Assembly: GCF_033807715.1 (NCBI RefSeq)
Contig: NC_084587.1
Location: 13,311,017 to 13,375,016, forward strand
From: Cololabis saira
Taxonomy: Eukaryota > Chordata > Actinopteri > Beloniformes > Belonidae
DNA length: 64,000 nt
Direction of reading: 5' to 3'
Part shown: positions 24,286 through 36,419 of the stretch, piece by piece
Numbering within the stretch: position 1 is the first letter of the stretch
How the letters are laid out: each line of letters opens with the position of its first letter
Program-made: the position numbers and the translations under genes
The notes under the pieces: model-generated
Database searches by the model: none
The model's input: only the letters and a program-made list of their open reading frames with translations
What the model was told of the DNA's origin: nothing

Positions 24286-24419
24286 TTAGCAGAGCAGGGC
24301 GACGCTGAGATTTCAACAGCCGACTTGTGCATAAATGCAATAATTGGAGGATGTTGCAGGGCGGTTATAACGTGCAGTATGGCGGCATTTATTTAGAAAC
24401 CCGTGAGCACAATGATAAA

Positions 24420-24905
24420 TAGAAAACCCCCGGACCTCGCCTATAAAAGCTAATGTTAGCAAGCTCGGCGGGTCAGTCGGTGCAGCACACACACACACAC
24501 AAACACACAAAAAAAGAATAAAAAATCTCACAACAAAACTACACACCTTTTAATTACTCGCGGAGTAGTCCCAATAAAAACACGGTGTGGTTCCGTTCAG
24601 TTCGGTCCCGACTGGCAGCCCGGACGCTCTCCTGTCTGTGAAGGTGCTGAATCTGAGGCTGCACGCTTGTCTCCGTCCGTGTGTCGGAAATGCTTTCCTC
24701 CTCCCCGCGGTCCCCTGCCAAATAATGACCCCTCCCAGCGATCCGACCGCAACAACAGAGAGCAGGCAGATGCAGAAGATGGTGCGGTAGTGACGGCGGA
24801 ACCTTGCCACATAGTGGGCTGGTTTGGTGGATCCTCGGGCTGGCCAATCAGGAGGGTCTTCCCTGTCGGCGCATGCGCGATGCGTTACGAGCAGGTGGAC
24901 GTAAC
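24420..24905. promoter_or_regulatory. CpG-rich promoter-like block with TATA, CCAAT and NRF1-type motifs
   Basis: On the plus strand TATAAAAG lies at 24442-24449, with an initiator-like TCAGTC whose A is at 24475, a spacing of 33 bases. From about 24590 to 24905 the DNA is GC- and CpG-rich, unlike the AT-rich surroundings. A CCAAT box (GGCCAATCAGG) lies at 24842-24852. A GCGCATGCGC palindrome of the NRF1 type lies at 24869-24878; read on the minus strand, both sit upstream of a possible start near 24800. A minus-strand open frame at 24550-24810 has basic residues followed by a hydrophobic run (IFCICLLSVVAVGSLGG) but no in-frame ATG, so a type II membrane-protein first exon is only a guess. 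No downstream exon was recognised. Confidence 0.4.
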
Positions 24906-25133
24906 GTAGGATTTCTGATTTTTAAACATTTTCTGAAGGCGGGATACCAATCGTTATTATTAATAGCGGCCTTCACTGGAAAAAAAAACCCAAAACAACC
25001 GAATATAACTTTTTTTTGGGCAATAATACATGTAGAAGGGTGTAATACAAAGAATATTCTTAAAACAAACATATTGACTGTGGAGATACAAGAATAATAC
25101 AATTATAAAGCTTGGGGAAGTATATACTGTATA
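24906..25133. other. AT-rich DNA between promoter-like block and MITE
   Basis: No supported feature. Confidence 0.4.
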
Positions 25134-25135
25134 TA

Positions 25136-25505
25136 CAGGACTGTCTCAGAAAATTAGAATATTGTGATTTTCTGTAATGCAATTACAAAAACAAAAATGT
25201 CATACATTCTGGATTCTTTACAAATCAACTGAAATATTGCAAGCCTTTTATTATTTTAATATTGCTGATCATGGCTTACACAGTTTAAGAAAACTCAAAT
25301 ATCCTATCTCAAAAAAATGTAATATTCTGGGAATCTTAATCTTAAACTGTAAGCCATAATCAGCAATATTAAAATAATAAAAGGCTTGCAATATTTCAGT
25401 TGATTTGTAATGAATCCAGAATGTATGACATTTTTGTTTTTTTTAATTGCATTACAGAAAATAAAGAACTTTATCACAATATTCTAATTTTCTGAGACAG
25501 TCCTG
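25136..25505. mobile_element. 370-bp palindromic Tc1/mariner-type MITE
   Basis: The ends are CAGGACTGTCTCAGAAAATT and its reverse complement, with TA on both sides (25134-25135 and 25506-25507). The two halves are almost fully complementary, including the GTCATACATTCTGGATTC block (about 25199 and 25410), so the whole element can form one long hairpin. There is no coding content. Confidence 0.9.
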
Positions 25506-25840
25506 TATATAATAATAATAATAAATTACTTTATTTATCCGTTAGGAACTTCGTTTGTGTAAAAGCATCAGCATCAGTGCGTATACAGTTAACATATAGT
25601 ACAATACAAAAACAAACCACACAATCAATGTAAAGCAACATCCATTGGGCAATCACTACTGCTGGACTTAGATGCTGTAAGCCATAGCATAGATAAAATA
25701 AGAGAGAACAAAGAGATAAAAATAAGTTCCCCATTAAGTGCATAATAAATACAATGATTTCAAAAATATGTTTAAAATCAGGTACAAAAAATAAATAGGT
25801 AAATCAGCTATTTATGAGTGATGGGTGAAGTTATTGCACT
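25506..25840 (-). repeat. (TAA)n and probable LINE 3'-end fragment
   Basis: Short TAA repeats precede ATTACTTTATTTATCCGTTAGGAACTTCG. This resembles the widespread fish LINE end TTTATTGATCCC..GGAAATT read in antisense. No protein patch was found, so the assignment is tentative. Confidence 0.35.
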
Positions 25841-26220
25841 GTCCTGGTTATTGCACAGTCCGGTTTGTTGTTGGTCAGACTGACTGTCAGTCTTGTTGCC
25901 TCACAACGAGAAGGTCCCCGATTCGACTCCCTGGCCCTGCGGCGTCTTTCTGTGTGGAGTTTGCATGTTCTCCCCGTGCTTGTGTAGGTTCCCTCCGGGT
26001 GCTCCGGCTTCCTCCCACAGTCCAAAAACCTGCATACTAGGTTAATTGATGATTCTAAATTGCCCGCAGGTGTGAGTGTGTCTGGTTGTCTGTCTGTATA
26101 TGTGGCCCTGAGATGGACTGGCGACCTGTCCAGGGGGAACACCTGCCTCTCGCCTGAAATTAGCTGGGATAGGCTCCAGCAGACCCCCGTGACCCTGCAA
26201 AGGATAAAGCGGGTGTATGG
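25841..26220 (+). repeat. tRNA-derived SINE-like repeat
   Basis: GATTCGACTCC at 25920-25930 fits an RNA polymerase III B box. It is followed by the characteristic fish repeat body: GTGTGGAGTTTGCATG, CTCCGGCTTCCTCCCACAG, GACTGGCGACCTGTCCAGG and GCTGGGATAGGCTCCAGCA. The end GGATAAAGCGGGTGTATGGATGGA leads into (TA)n. A diverged copy of the same 3' half lies at 58589-58720. No coding function. Confidence 0.75.
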
Positions 26221-26222
26221 AT

Positions 26223-26276
<54 letters not shown>
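26221..26276 (+). repeat. (TA)n microsatellite
   Basis: About 27 uninterrupted TA units at the 3' end of the SINE-like repeat, which probably grew from its tail. Confidence 0.95.
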
Positions 26277-26282
<6 letters not shown>

Positions 26283-28120
26283 GCCATTGATTACCTCCAA
26301 ACGCTTTGGTGGATAGATGTGCTGCTACAACTGCAAAATGCAGATTTAAGTGACGTGCGCAGTTAATTTAAATAATTACATAAGTAAAACCAAAGGAATT
26401 GAAAACCTTGCCATATACAGTTTTTTTTTAACAAGTGCCATAGATGGATAAGAACCGATGTCACTGATAACATGACAGAGGAGTAAATACCATTCAACTC
26501 CCACTCCAGTTAGCTTAAACAAAGTGACAGGAAGCAGCCACTCTTACGCAGCAGAAGGTAAATCAGTCTTAGTGATTGTGTATCCTGTGCTTTGGAGTAA
26601 ACATGTTTTTAATTTAATATTTCAGTTCTAGTAAAGTAAAATCCATAGTGGCAATGATTCATGCGCCTACAGGATATATCTGCATACGTAAATGTTTCTT
26701 CTTTCTTTATAAAAAATATTACTAACTTAAAGGAGGAAAATCAAAAGTTTTGTCTTATGAACTTTGGAGTCACATTGCAACATCTGCTCGGGTAATTTGG
26801 AGGACTATGATTTCAATTAGTGCTTCAACACAATTACTCTGTGGGTTCTCCTCCTCTCATCTGGATACAAGCGTTAATGACAGCAGTAAGCAATACAAGG
26901 TAGAATAGAAAAAAAAACATTTCCAGATCTAATTCAGAAGATCTCTTCATACTAACATGTGGACAGAATTTTTTCCCCACTACAAGGCTGTCAGCAGGCA
27001 TTCCCATCAAACTCCTCAACACACTCAGCTGGGCCCATTTCCATGAAATGGTAAAGGAGGGAGTTCAAATCTGGGTTATTTTCAGTGATGTGAACTCTCT
27101 CTGTGTCTTAGGATGAATTTAGTTGCACTGTCTAGAAAAGTTTCCTTTTTTTTGGCATCTCAGTGCTCATGTACAGAAGTGATGTTTGGAATCACAAGCT
27201 ACATCCTCAGACTCAGCTCCCTCTTCAACCCTGTTGTAGTCCATCAGTTTACCGGCCAGTCTCGTTGTTTATCTTAGCTTCGCTTGTAAACAAGAAATAT
27301 ACATATCCAGCTGTCTCAGCCCATTTTTCCCTCAGTTCCTTAGAAGAGGTTTTTTGAAAATGTTTCAAGAGGAGGACTTGCTGTTACTGACATGTTAAAA
27401 AACAAAAACTCTGTTTGGTTACTCTTCTGTACAATGTTACTTTGCTGATTAATTTGTAAAAAAGTATGTTGCAAATCTATGATTGAATTAGATAAATGTT
27501 TCTATTCTTTGTAACTAAAGCAGCAGTAACCGGAGGACCTTTTGCAAGTTTTAGCTCAGCAGGTTCCCTGAAGGGTGGGAGTTACAGTAGTTGTTTTTAT
27601 GACACTAAGATTTATTTGGTCTCTTGCTTTTTCTAAGATAATTACGTCCATATGTTGCATAGTTACCTCTACCATCTATGATCTAGATTCATAATTGTTG
27701 ATGTGTTAAATAGTGCCATAAAGCAATACACAGTTATTGCAACAGACAACTGGAACTAGATTACAAAGTTACTTTGGCTAGTTTTTGCTAATAGTGGGGG
27801 TGGGAAACAAAGAGCACTAGATTAAACGTCCTAAAAGTAATCCAATTTTCATTCAAATGAAATTAAAACTGGTATTTTTACCAATATCTTCACAATCCCG
27901 AACCAAACATCCGTGAAGTGGAAAAAGATCATACAAAACTCAGGTGACGGGCAACATCACTTGTGTTTTAGGCTCCTGGATTTCAGCACATTTCTGACCT
28001 GATCTTAAGATGTTACTGTTGACTTTTAAATCTCTCCTCTCCCTGGTTTTCGTTACATTACCCTCGTATAATCCTGCATGTAGTTGCAGACCCTCAGGCA
28101 GAGGTGAAAGAGCATTTGCA
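26277..28120. other. AT-rich DNA, no gene seen
   Basis: No supported feature. Confidence 0.45.
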
Positions 28121-28124
28121 GCCA

Positions 28125-28205
28125 GAGCTTGGAAGGGATGGAATCAAATCTTCCAGAGGAAATCAGGTCAGCAGAGTTACTGACCTCTTTTAAATCCCTT
28201 CTAAC
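28125..28205 (+). pseudogene. LINE ORF2 C-terminal scrap
   Basis: The plus strand encodes NLPEEIRSAELLTSFKSLLT, matching the WNxLPxEIRSAxxxxSFKSLLK pattern that closes L2/CR1-type proteins. The preceding TGGAAT would give the WN after a small indel. Only about 80 bp remain. Confidence 0.6.
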
Positions 28206-28272
28206 ATATATATATATATATATTTTGTGTGTGTGTGTGTATGTGTGTGTGTGCATATGTATACATATGTGT
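28206..28272 (+). repeat. (TA)n(TG)n compound microsatellite
   Basis: ATATAT run, then TGTG units with CATATG interruptions. Confidence 0.9.
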
Positions 28273-29625
28273 GTAAAGTTTGCTTGATAAGTCATTTGGT
28301 CATTGTTAATTTGATTGTATGACATAAAGACTGCTGTGTGAGGAATGAGAACATTCAATACATATTTCAATAATTTCAGTGAGCATATGGGACATTTTCT
28401 TTCGTAAAATAAGCAGGAACAGCAATCAATTTTCTCCGTTCTGATTTTATTTTTATTGCATGGCAATAACCAAGCAGGACGTGTTCGCAGGCTTTTCCTA
28501 ATAACTATGGGACTGCTTTATAGTTGTGCCATGATGAATTTGAGCTTTTTAATTTCTGGTCTGCTGGCCTGATGCAGCTATTTCAAAACAAATGGTACTG
28601 GGAATAAACCTATCTGTGAGTTTGACAAATTGTCCATGACTTGCTAATGTTTAATGTAGGACAAATAGCATAGAAGAGTACAAGACAAAAGGTTCCCTCT
28701 TGTAAAGCTACACGGCTACACACCAAGATTTCCCCTGAGATTTGAGCAAAATGATATTAAACCAGTGTGGATCTACTTGTATGCACTCATGTCACACTGC
28801 TCCTTTCCCTATAATGAGAGGGAAGAGTCTCCAGGGACTGTGATAAGAAGATGGCCCTGGACTGACTTCTACAGCTTTCCTAACATAACAAGGTCAAAAG
28901 TGGACCAATCCGTTGCACTTTAGGGCTGGGGGGAGAAGAAAAAAAAAATTCCAATCTCCAAGCTCTCAAAATCCCATGCTTTATCCAATGAGTCAAAGGG
29001 AATTTAGGACAGGATAGAGGATTAGGGTTGAAGTTTCTGAAAACTGACACTGGAGTTTAACGTCACATAAGAGGAATGATGTTTGGTTTACCTTTTGGTT
29101 TTCTACATTAAGGCATAATAAAAATTAGTATGGTCTTGTAAACAAAAGACTAGTCATGTTTCATTTCTGAATGTCCATCTCATGAGTGGAGACTAGAGGC
29201 AGCCTTGAAATTAAAATGATGTGGCATTTGTAGGACATTTTGTGATATGTATGAAAATCATCTGTCATCTGTGAAGGGTATTGTAAGAATAAACAAACAT
29301 AAAATTCCACCCAGGTGTTTTACTTGGGCCGAGGGAAATAGTTTCTTGCCTTTTTTCTGCCCTTTAGTCGGACTGTGTGCTTGTTTTCGTGGTTGTTATA
29401 GGCACTCCTCCCATGCATGCATGTGACCACTGTTGTGGGCGAGCAAGTAGAGGTGGAGCCATATTAAATCAAAAAAGCGCTATGCATAGGCTCACAGCCA
29501 ACAAAAGATTGGACGTTGATGCAACTTTTTCTTCATTAGCAATAATTGTGGAAGCAGAAGTTACTGATTGGTGATGCCATTGTGGTTGTATTTCTGTTAG
29601 ACAGGTAATGGTCCTTTTACCTTAC
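28273..29625. other. AT-rich DNA, no gene seen
   Basis: No supported feature. Confidence 0.45.
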
Positions 29626-29633
29626 CACATATA

Positions 29634-30345
29634 CAGAGGTGTCAAGTAACAAAGTACAAATACTTCGTTACCTTACTTAAGTAGAAATGTTGGTTATCTA
29701 TACTTCACTGGAGTAATTATTTTTCAGACGACTTTTTACTTTTACTCCTTACATTTTCACGCAATTATCTGTACTTTTTACTCCTTACATTTTAAAAACA
29801 GCCTCGTTACTCTATTTCATTTCGGCCTTTAAAAAAAAAACTATCCAGTTAAATTGCTCCATCCGGATAGAGTGAATTTGGTTGTGGTTGTTTCAGATGT
29901 TCTTGTCCAGTTTTGTTCTTACATCCGTTCCCTCAGATTCCTGCAACTAAACTTGGATGTACATTCCAATAAAGGTTAGGATAAAAGATAACATGCCTCT
30001 GAAGTTTGACTTTTTGCACCATTACAATACTTATAGGCAACTAGTCATCATATCTCCTGCTTTCTGAAACACATGTTAATGCTCAATAGTACACATATAT
30101 GCTTCTTTAATATATTTGCATTATACTAAGATGCATTCATTTTCAATGGCTTTTGTCCTTAATGGCTTTTTTCCCCTTACGTTACTTTTACTTTTATACT
30201 TTAAGTAGTTTTGAAACCAGTACTTTTATACTTTTACTTGAGTAAAAAACTTGAGTTGATACTTCAACTTCTACAGGAGTATTTTTAAACTCTAGTATCT
30301 ATACTTCTACCTGAGTAATGAATGTGAATACTTTTGACACCTCTG
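29634..30345. mobile_element. 712-bp hAT-type MITE with perfect 8-bp target duplication
   Basis: CACATATA lies at 29626-29633 and again at 30346-30353. The inverted termini are CAGAGGTGTCAA and TTGACACCTCTG, the CAG(A/G)GGTG form of hAT elements. The inner parts contain repeated TACTTTTACTTTTA-like stretches and ACTCCTTACATTTT twice (near 29745 and 29782). No transposase frame, so non-autonomous. Confidence 0.93.
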
Positions 30346-31251
30346 CACATATATATATATATGGCTCAGGCGGTTTGATGCTTTGTCACCCAGAGGAAAC
30401 ACGAGGAAATCCCAGTTCATCCCCATCATGCAGTTAACCTATATCTCCAAGCGCTATAGGCCTGACTATATCACACCCATTGGCCTACTTAGTAGAAGTC
30501 AGTTTGTACTTTTACAGATTTTTTTCTGTGGTAAACTTCAAATAGATAGTTACCTATTCCAATAGATAACAAGCAGAAAGAAATTGGTATATTATGGTGC
30601 AATGAAATCAGTAATTTATGTATGTAGAACACATAAACAGAGTAGAGTTTTGAACAGCATTATGATTTCTGATGGTGGAGCACCAATGGTGGGACCAAAT
30701 TCAGAGTTTAACAGTTTTTTTGTGCTGCTTTGTCTTCCTCTGTGAGTCTTTGCTGCAGAGTAGTGATCCTTACACTACTGCAATCTCTGGAGTTTCAACT
30801 TTCAAGCAATACAAGGATAGCATCTGCAGAACCTGGTTGCTACTGCCAGTTTTGTGGAGCACATTCTGTCCTTGTCGTCTTTGTGTTCACTTAGCTGCTT
30901 ATATTGGAATTGTTTTATTTTTATTTTGGTAGAGATAGTTTTTGTAACCTTAAAGCAGATATTACTGTATATCACCCACTAATTTGGTGTGCTCCGTATG
31001 TGTAAAGTTAAAAAAAGAAAAAGTGTTATATTACTCACATCACCGTCTTCATGATGAAAGGCACACTCCTTTTGGAGTGGGCGTTCACGTGTTCTGAAAG
31101 TGTGATCCTGGGGGTGAATTTGATCGAAGTGAAACTCATGAGAAATGTTTCATCGAAGAGCAGGTCAATTTAGTGGTAAAATGATCTCACAAAGGCATCC
31201 AAAAAATAAGATGGATGAAGACTTTTTGGAGTACTTTTCAATTTGCTGTGA

Positions 31252-31271
31252 GCCATCTAGTGACATCTAAT
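31252..31271 (-). promoter_or_regulatory. CTCF-like motif
   Basis: The minus strand reads ATGTCACTAGATGGCTCAC, close to the CCAC(C/T)AGATGGC core of vertebrate CTCF sites with one change at the first base. Motif match only. Confidence 0.3.
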
Positions 31272-32936
31272 TAATTTGATAGAAAATCCAAGACTTCAAA
31301 TAAAATTGTAGAAAGAAACAAAACTTAACATCAACCGCAGTATTTGCTGAGAAAGTATAGTTCTACCATGAATGAGGAATGGAGATTGCTTTTTCTTCTA
31401 TTCCTGTGGGAGTCTTGTCTTCATTTTCATAAAGCTGCACAGTCAATTAATCATGTAATTTCTGAGTTCCTCCTCCTCGTGTGTGCGTGCGTGATATTCT
31501 CCATGTCCACACAAATGTATTCCTTGGTCAGGGGTTTTGTAGAAGCTATTAAACCTCTGTTAAAAGGATTTTTGGGGTCTAAAAAAGTGGTGTCGATAAT
31601 GGCAGTGGTATGATTCTTACAAAGGTTGTTCTACTTGTGTATGAAATTGACTTTCAGCTGCACAGTGCAAGAGTGGGAATGATTATATTTGAATTTGCAC
31701 AGCACTTTACACGCCTATTTTGAGGATGCGATCATAATTATCCTTGCAGTTTCAATCATAGCTGCTAAAAATAACGAACCTAACCTTACTGCCTTGTCAA
31801 ACTGTGTCACGTCCTGATCTGAGGGGTGGCGTACTTTGCTCTTCTTTGATCTTGTCAAGCTTCCCTTACCGTTGTTTTTCAGGGAAGGCATTCTTAGTCA
31901 TTCAAATCTACTTTGCTATTACCTACTATAGCATTCTGAGTCATAAAATAAATATTACTCATGATTTAAAAACAGAGGTTAAATGAATTTTTTAGACTAG
32001 CTTCAGACATTATTTATAATTGGGTATTGTTTATGTTAGGGATGCTTGCCGTTCTTCTCTGTCAGCAGGATTTTCTCTTGCAGGAGTTTTCTGGCGGATT
32101 TGGGCATGTGTTTAGGCCATCACAGGGATAATGAAAGTCACTTCTAACCAGTCTGTTTTTTATGTGTAAGGATTCACATCCCTCGATTTTCCGTTCTGAT
32201 TCGTCACAAGCAGCACAAACTCTCATGTTCTCAATACAGACATCAGATGCATTTTCCTTACATAATTCCTGCTTTTTTGTTATTCATTTTTGCAAAAAAA
32301 AAAACAAACAGAACTGCATCTAAGTTACAAAGCATCTTTTAACACCTTGAGTGTGCAAAGTCCTTTCACTGGAATTGCTCTAAAGTCATTGTATCGCAAG
32401 TGAGTGGAATCCACACCATTAACTTTGCTAGTAAATGATTTTACTGCTTGATTGCCAAATAAGTGACATTAAAAGCCATTTGTATCATGTTTTATTTTGG
32501 GACAAACGTGATCAGTCAGAAAATTTGCAAATATTCACACCTTTAAGGCTGATATACTTTAAGTGATGACAGATTGTCAGGGACTCATTCACACTTGGAA
32601 ATCCATTCCGTGCTTAAGTGCAACTTACTGGTTCTTCTGCTCCTTTCCAAGTTCATGCACGGCACAGTTCCTGGTCCCTGGGATGGTTGGAAGAGGTGGG
32701 TGTATACACAATCTATGCAGGATGTCTAGATTTAACAGACCCTTTTGACAATCATCTACCAATAAAACTTCATAATCCATAAAATCCCAAATTAGTGTTT
32801 TTATCCAGGCAACTGTGCGCATGGTTCGAGTAAACAAAGAACTGCCAAATGGAACAGCTTGATCATAACCCCTAATAGTGATCAAAAGTGGCCATCATGC
32901 CACAAGCGCAACTGAGAATGGAGTAATGTGATTTCA

Positions 32937-32955
32937 GGCCAGCAGGGGGCCTGAG
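32937..32955 (+). promoter_or_regulatory. CTCF-like motif
   Basis: GGCCAGCAGGGGGCCTG contains the full CCAGCAGGGGGC core of the vertebrate CTCF consensus. It lies in non-repetitive-looking sequence, so it is the best of the CTCF candidates here. Confidence 0.45.
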
Positions 32956-35757
32956 GTGAGGGCCACTTCTCTCTGGGGATGGCATACTATGATACAGAAT
33001 AGTTTTATTCTTTTATTTCACAAAGGGGTGTTGCCATAGCAGGACATGCTAAAAATTCAAACATATAATGAAAAGATGAGCAGACAGGAGACAGGAAAAC
33101 ATCATTTAGAATTATAACAAATAGACAAACAAGGAGAAGAGAGGTATAAAAAAAGAAGCTAGAATTGTGCTTATTATTTATGCTATGATATCACGAAAGA
33201 CATGGGTAAGATACAGATGGGGAAGGCATTAATTAATAATTTTTTTTTTGTATTTTAAGAAGCAGCTGTATTCGACTATAAAGGCATTTCTAATCCAGTG
33301 TCTCTAAGCTGTTTTCTTTATATTTCAGTGTAAAAAGCCTAGACTACTAGAAAAAAAGAAAACCCAAAAAACATTTTATAAGAAAACAATTGAAACAAAA
33401 AAGAAAAAGAAAAAACTGAAATCCCCACTCACCAGTCATTTACATTAAAATAGAAAACAATTTCAATTTTGCAAACATATTTCCTCGAAACAAATATATA
33501 TGTATATATATATTTCCTTATATATAGATATTTATATTTATTCTCAAGGCAATTGGTTACGGCCAAATTAACTGACCTCATCATGGCCATTTTTCAGGTT
33601 TCAAAATTAGAAAACACAGCTAGAAGAGGTGGGGGGGGGGTTAATAATTAATTAAAGAATGTAAAATCTTCAAAGACTAAAGGATCAACAAAGTTCAAAA
33701 CCCGAAAACCAAAGATCCTGGACCAAAACAACATTTATTACAGCCCATGAAAACAGAACAGTAAGATAAGAATACACAGAACAGAGGTTATAAAGAATAC
33801 AGGAAAAGAAAGACGAAGAGAAACCTTAAGCTATGACAGAGTTTTTTTCAACTTGTTTTCGAAATCTAATCAAACCACTGAAGGGATTGTGTCGACTCTG
33901 CTGAAAAATCACTGTGAATTATGCATTCGGAGAGGAGGTGGGATATTTGTGCTCCTGCTGCCCTTTCTGCATCACCCTGCAGCGCGCTCAGTGAGCCTCT
34001 GGGGCCGTCAGGAGTGTGTGGACAAGATAAGCTCGGGGAGCATCTCCCACAGACACGCACATTACAACTGGATTTAGTGTGACAATGATCTAGCCTGTCA
34101 TTTTGCCTGTGTCTTTGTGAATCCTGAGCTTCCGTGTTAAAGACAACCCTCCGAGAGAGGCCGTCTGGTTAGATTAATACAAGAGTTCAATGAGTTCAAA
34201 TCTGTTAATTCACTGTAAATGCAAGAAAACTCGTGAAATCAGATGTGTGAGTTTTAAATGCATATGCTTAAAACAACCTTCGTTCATGGTATTCGAGGAT
34301 TTGTTATCTTTCAGGACAAATGAGCCGAGTGAAGGTCAATTTGAGGCACCACTGCATGGCTGCTTTGTAAGCTCCATAGCAGCACGACGCTCTCAGGAGA
34401 CGACCCCCTCTAATTTTAACATCTCTGCCCAGCTTCATTGCATCAGCAGGAAAAAGGTTCTTAATACAACAAAGAAGTAATATTATGCTTGGTATTCATA
34501 CAAGTTTCGCATATAAAGATAATGAGTTGAACACAGAGTTCTTTATAGGCAATTTAATGAAACGTGACATTACTTAATGGAAAGAAATTGTTGAATATTA
34601 CGTTTTGTCAGCAGGACAGCTTTGTTGCTGAATGGAAGTTATCACGATGGCTTCCAAGTCGGATAAGTGCTGTTACTGTCTCTCAGCACCAAATCCTTTC
34701 CTGCAGAGATGCTGGATTCCTGCTTTAGAAAACGACTATAAATGGTCATACACTGTTTCTATACGGATTAGTGTGAGAACATGAACACAGGAAAAGAGTT
34801 TACAAACTGAAGCCCAATTGTTACTCTCACTTTGTCATCGCCTACATAAACAAGCTGGTGGTGACATAAGTTTCATATTTATAGATGAATGACTGCTCAG
34901 GCTTCTTGGAAGACCACAAAGCTGATGTCATTATGAATATTTCACCAACAGACTGACCCTCCAAACATCAGCTGCTGTTTGTGTTTCAAGGATGGTTTTC
35001 CAATGCAACACATGTTGTATTAGAGAGGATCTACAGCACAAGGTGGATGCTACAGAGCACATTGAGCTACGGAAAGAAACACAAGCCATTAACAGACACA
35101 GACAGACAAATGGCTGAACGCAGGATGCATTAGTATATCAACATATTCCAACTGGAAACTGGCAAGGACAAAAGTGTTCTGCCTTTTTTTTTTTTTTTTG
35201 TCTGCGGGGAGGGAGGGGGTTGACACTGGGAGAGGGGCAGTTGTAGGTTTATTTGCACTGTACTTTGATTAAATGTACCAACAAGGCTTAGGGGAGAGAT
35301 TGTAATTACTTTTCCTGGCTTTTGTTCAGGATACAGACTTCATTTACCCGGCGGAACCTCATCAGTAGGAAGAAAACCAAAAATGTCTTAATCTGTTAGT
35401 TGAACACAAAGTACAAACAGGATTCGGTTGAAGTTGGGAAATTGTGTAAAATGTAAAAAAAAAAAAAAAAATACAATGATTTGAAAATCCTTTTCAACCG
35501 AATATTTAATTGAATACACTACAAAGACAACATATTTAATGCTCAGACTCATAAACTTTATTTTTCAAATAATAATTAACTTAGAATTTCATGGCTGCAA
35601 CACGCGTAGTAGAAGTTGGGAAAGGGCATGTTTACCACTTCGTTACATCACCTTTCCTTTTAATAACACTCAAACGTTTTGGAAGAGAGGAGACTAATTC
35701 TCTTAGCTTCTCATGTGGAATTCTTTCCCATTCTTGCTTGATGAACCGCTTCAGTTG

Positions 35758-36419
35758 CAGGGCCGGTTCTAGAAAATGATGACTAGGGCTGCATCTCAGA
35801 TCAGAGGGGGTGCACATACCTGGCACGTTATTCAACACTAAATTATGCATTTTTCCATAATTTCAAGCGGAATGATACTAGCAAAGAAGAATATTTAAAG
35901 TGTATTTCAAATGCTTTATTGGAGCAAAATTGCTGCAGAACAAAGAAAATGCTACATTTAGTCTGGGCTACCTCACCCATCAGACAATCTAGCAACAGAA
36001 AATAAAACATAGAAAAATAAATAACAAAAAATAAATATAACCATACATATAAACTTGCTTGTGTCGTCGTGCTTGAACAACTTCCGAATATCCATCGTTA
36101 CTTTGTGTTAACGATGCAGCAGAGAGCAGCATCTTGCTGGTGCAGGTAACTGCGCGCTGGAAGCAGATGAGTGACGGACACTGGCGGATTTATGGTTCCG
36201 CGTTACACCAACGCAGAGCTTACGGCGTAGGATACGCGGGGACGCAAACGTACGGTGCGCTTCGCCGTGTACCCTACGCCGTCGATTTAACGCGGAACCA
36301 TAAATCAGGCTTAACGCGCGCGCATTTGTCAGTTTTCTTTTCGTCTTTTCAACTGAGCATGCAAACACATAAACTGAGGGTGCAATGCATGCTTATGCAC
36401 CCTCGTAGAACCGGGCCTG
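35758..36419. mobile_element. 662-bp hAT-type MITE inside the second Tc1
   Basis: TTCAGTTG lies at 35750-35757 and again at 36420-36427. The termini are CAGGGCCGGTTCTAG and GTAGAACCGGGCCTG, the CAGGG form of hAT elements. Removing the element and one duplication restores the Tc1 transposase frame. It contains CpG-rich palindrome copy 3. No transposase frame. Confidence 0.93.
36184..36310. repeat. CpG-rich palindromic element, copy 3
   Basis: The left arm is GATTTATGGTTCCGCGTTAC and the right arm ends CGCGGAACCATAAATCAGGC next to TTAA. Compared with copies 1 and 2, the right arm lacks the AGGCTCTGCG segment. This is the third nesting level here: palindrome in hAT MITE in Tc1. Confidence 0.78.

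Larger units (their letters stand above)
30354..35413. other. 5 kb of AT-rich DNA with no supported gene
   Basis: There is no exon-like frame. Poly-A/T tracts and a short TATATA patch at 33496-33535 are present. CTCF-like motifs at 31252-31271 and 32937-32955 are listed separately. Confidence 0.45.

Noticed and set aside
24550..24810. Minus-strand type II membrane-protein-like first exon
   Set aside because: The hydrophobic run is suggestive, but no in-frame ATG lies between the upstream stop and the run, and no partner exon is visible. It is kept only as a note under the promoter-like block.
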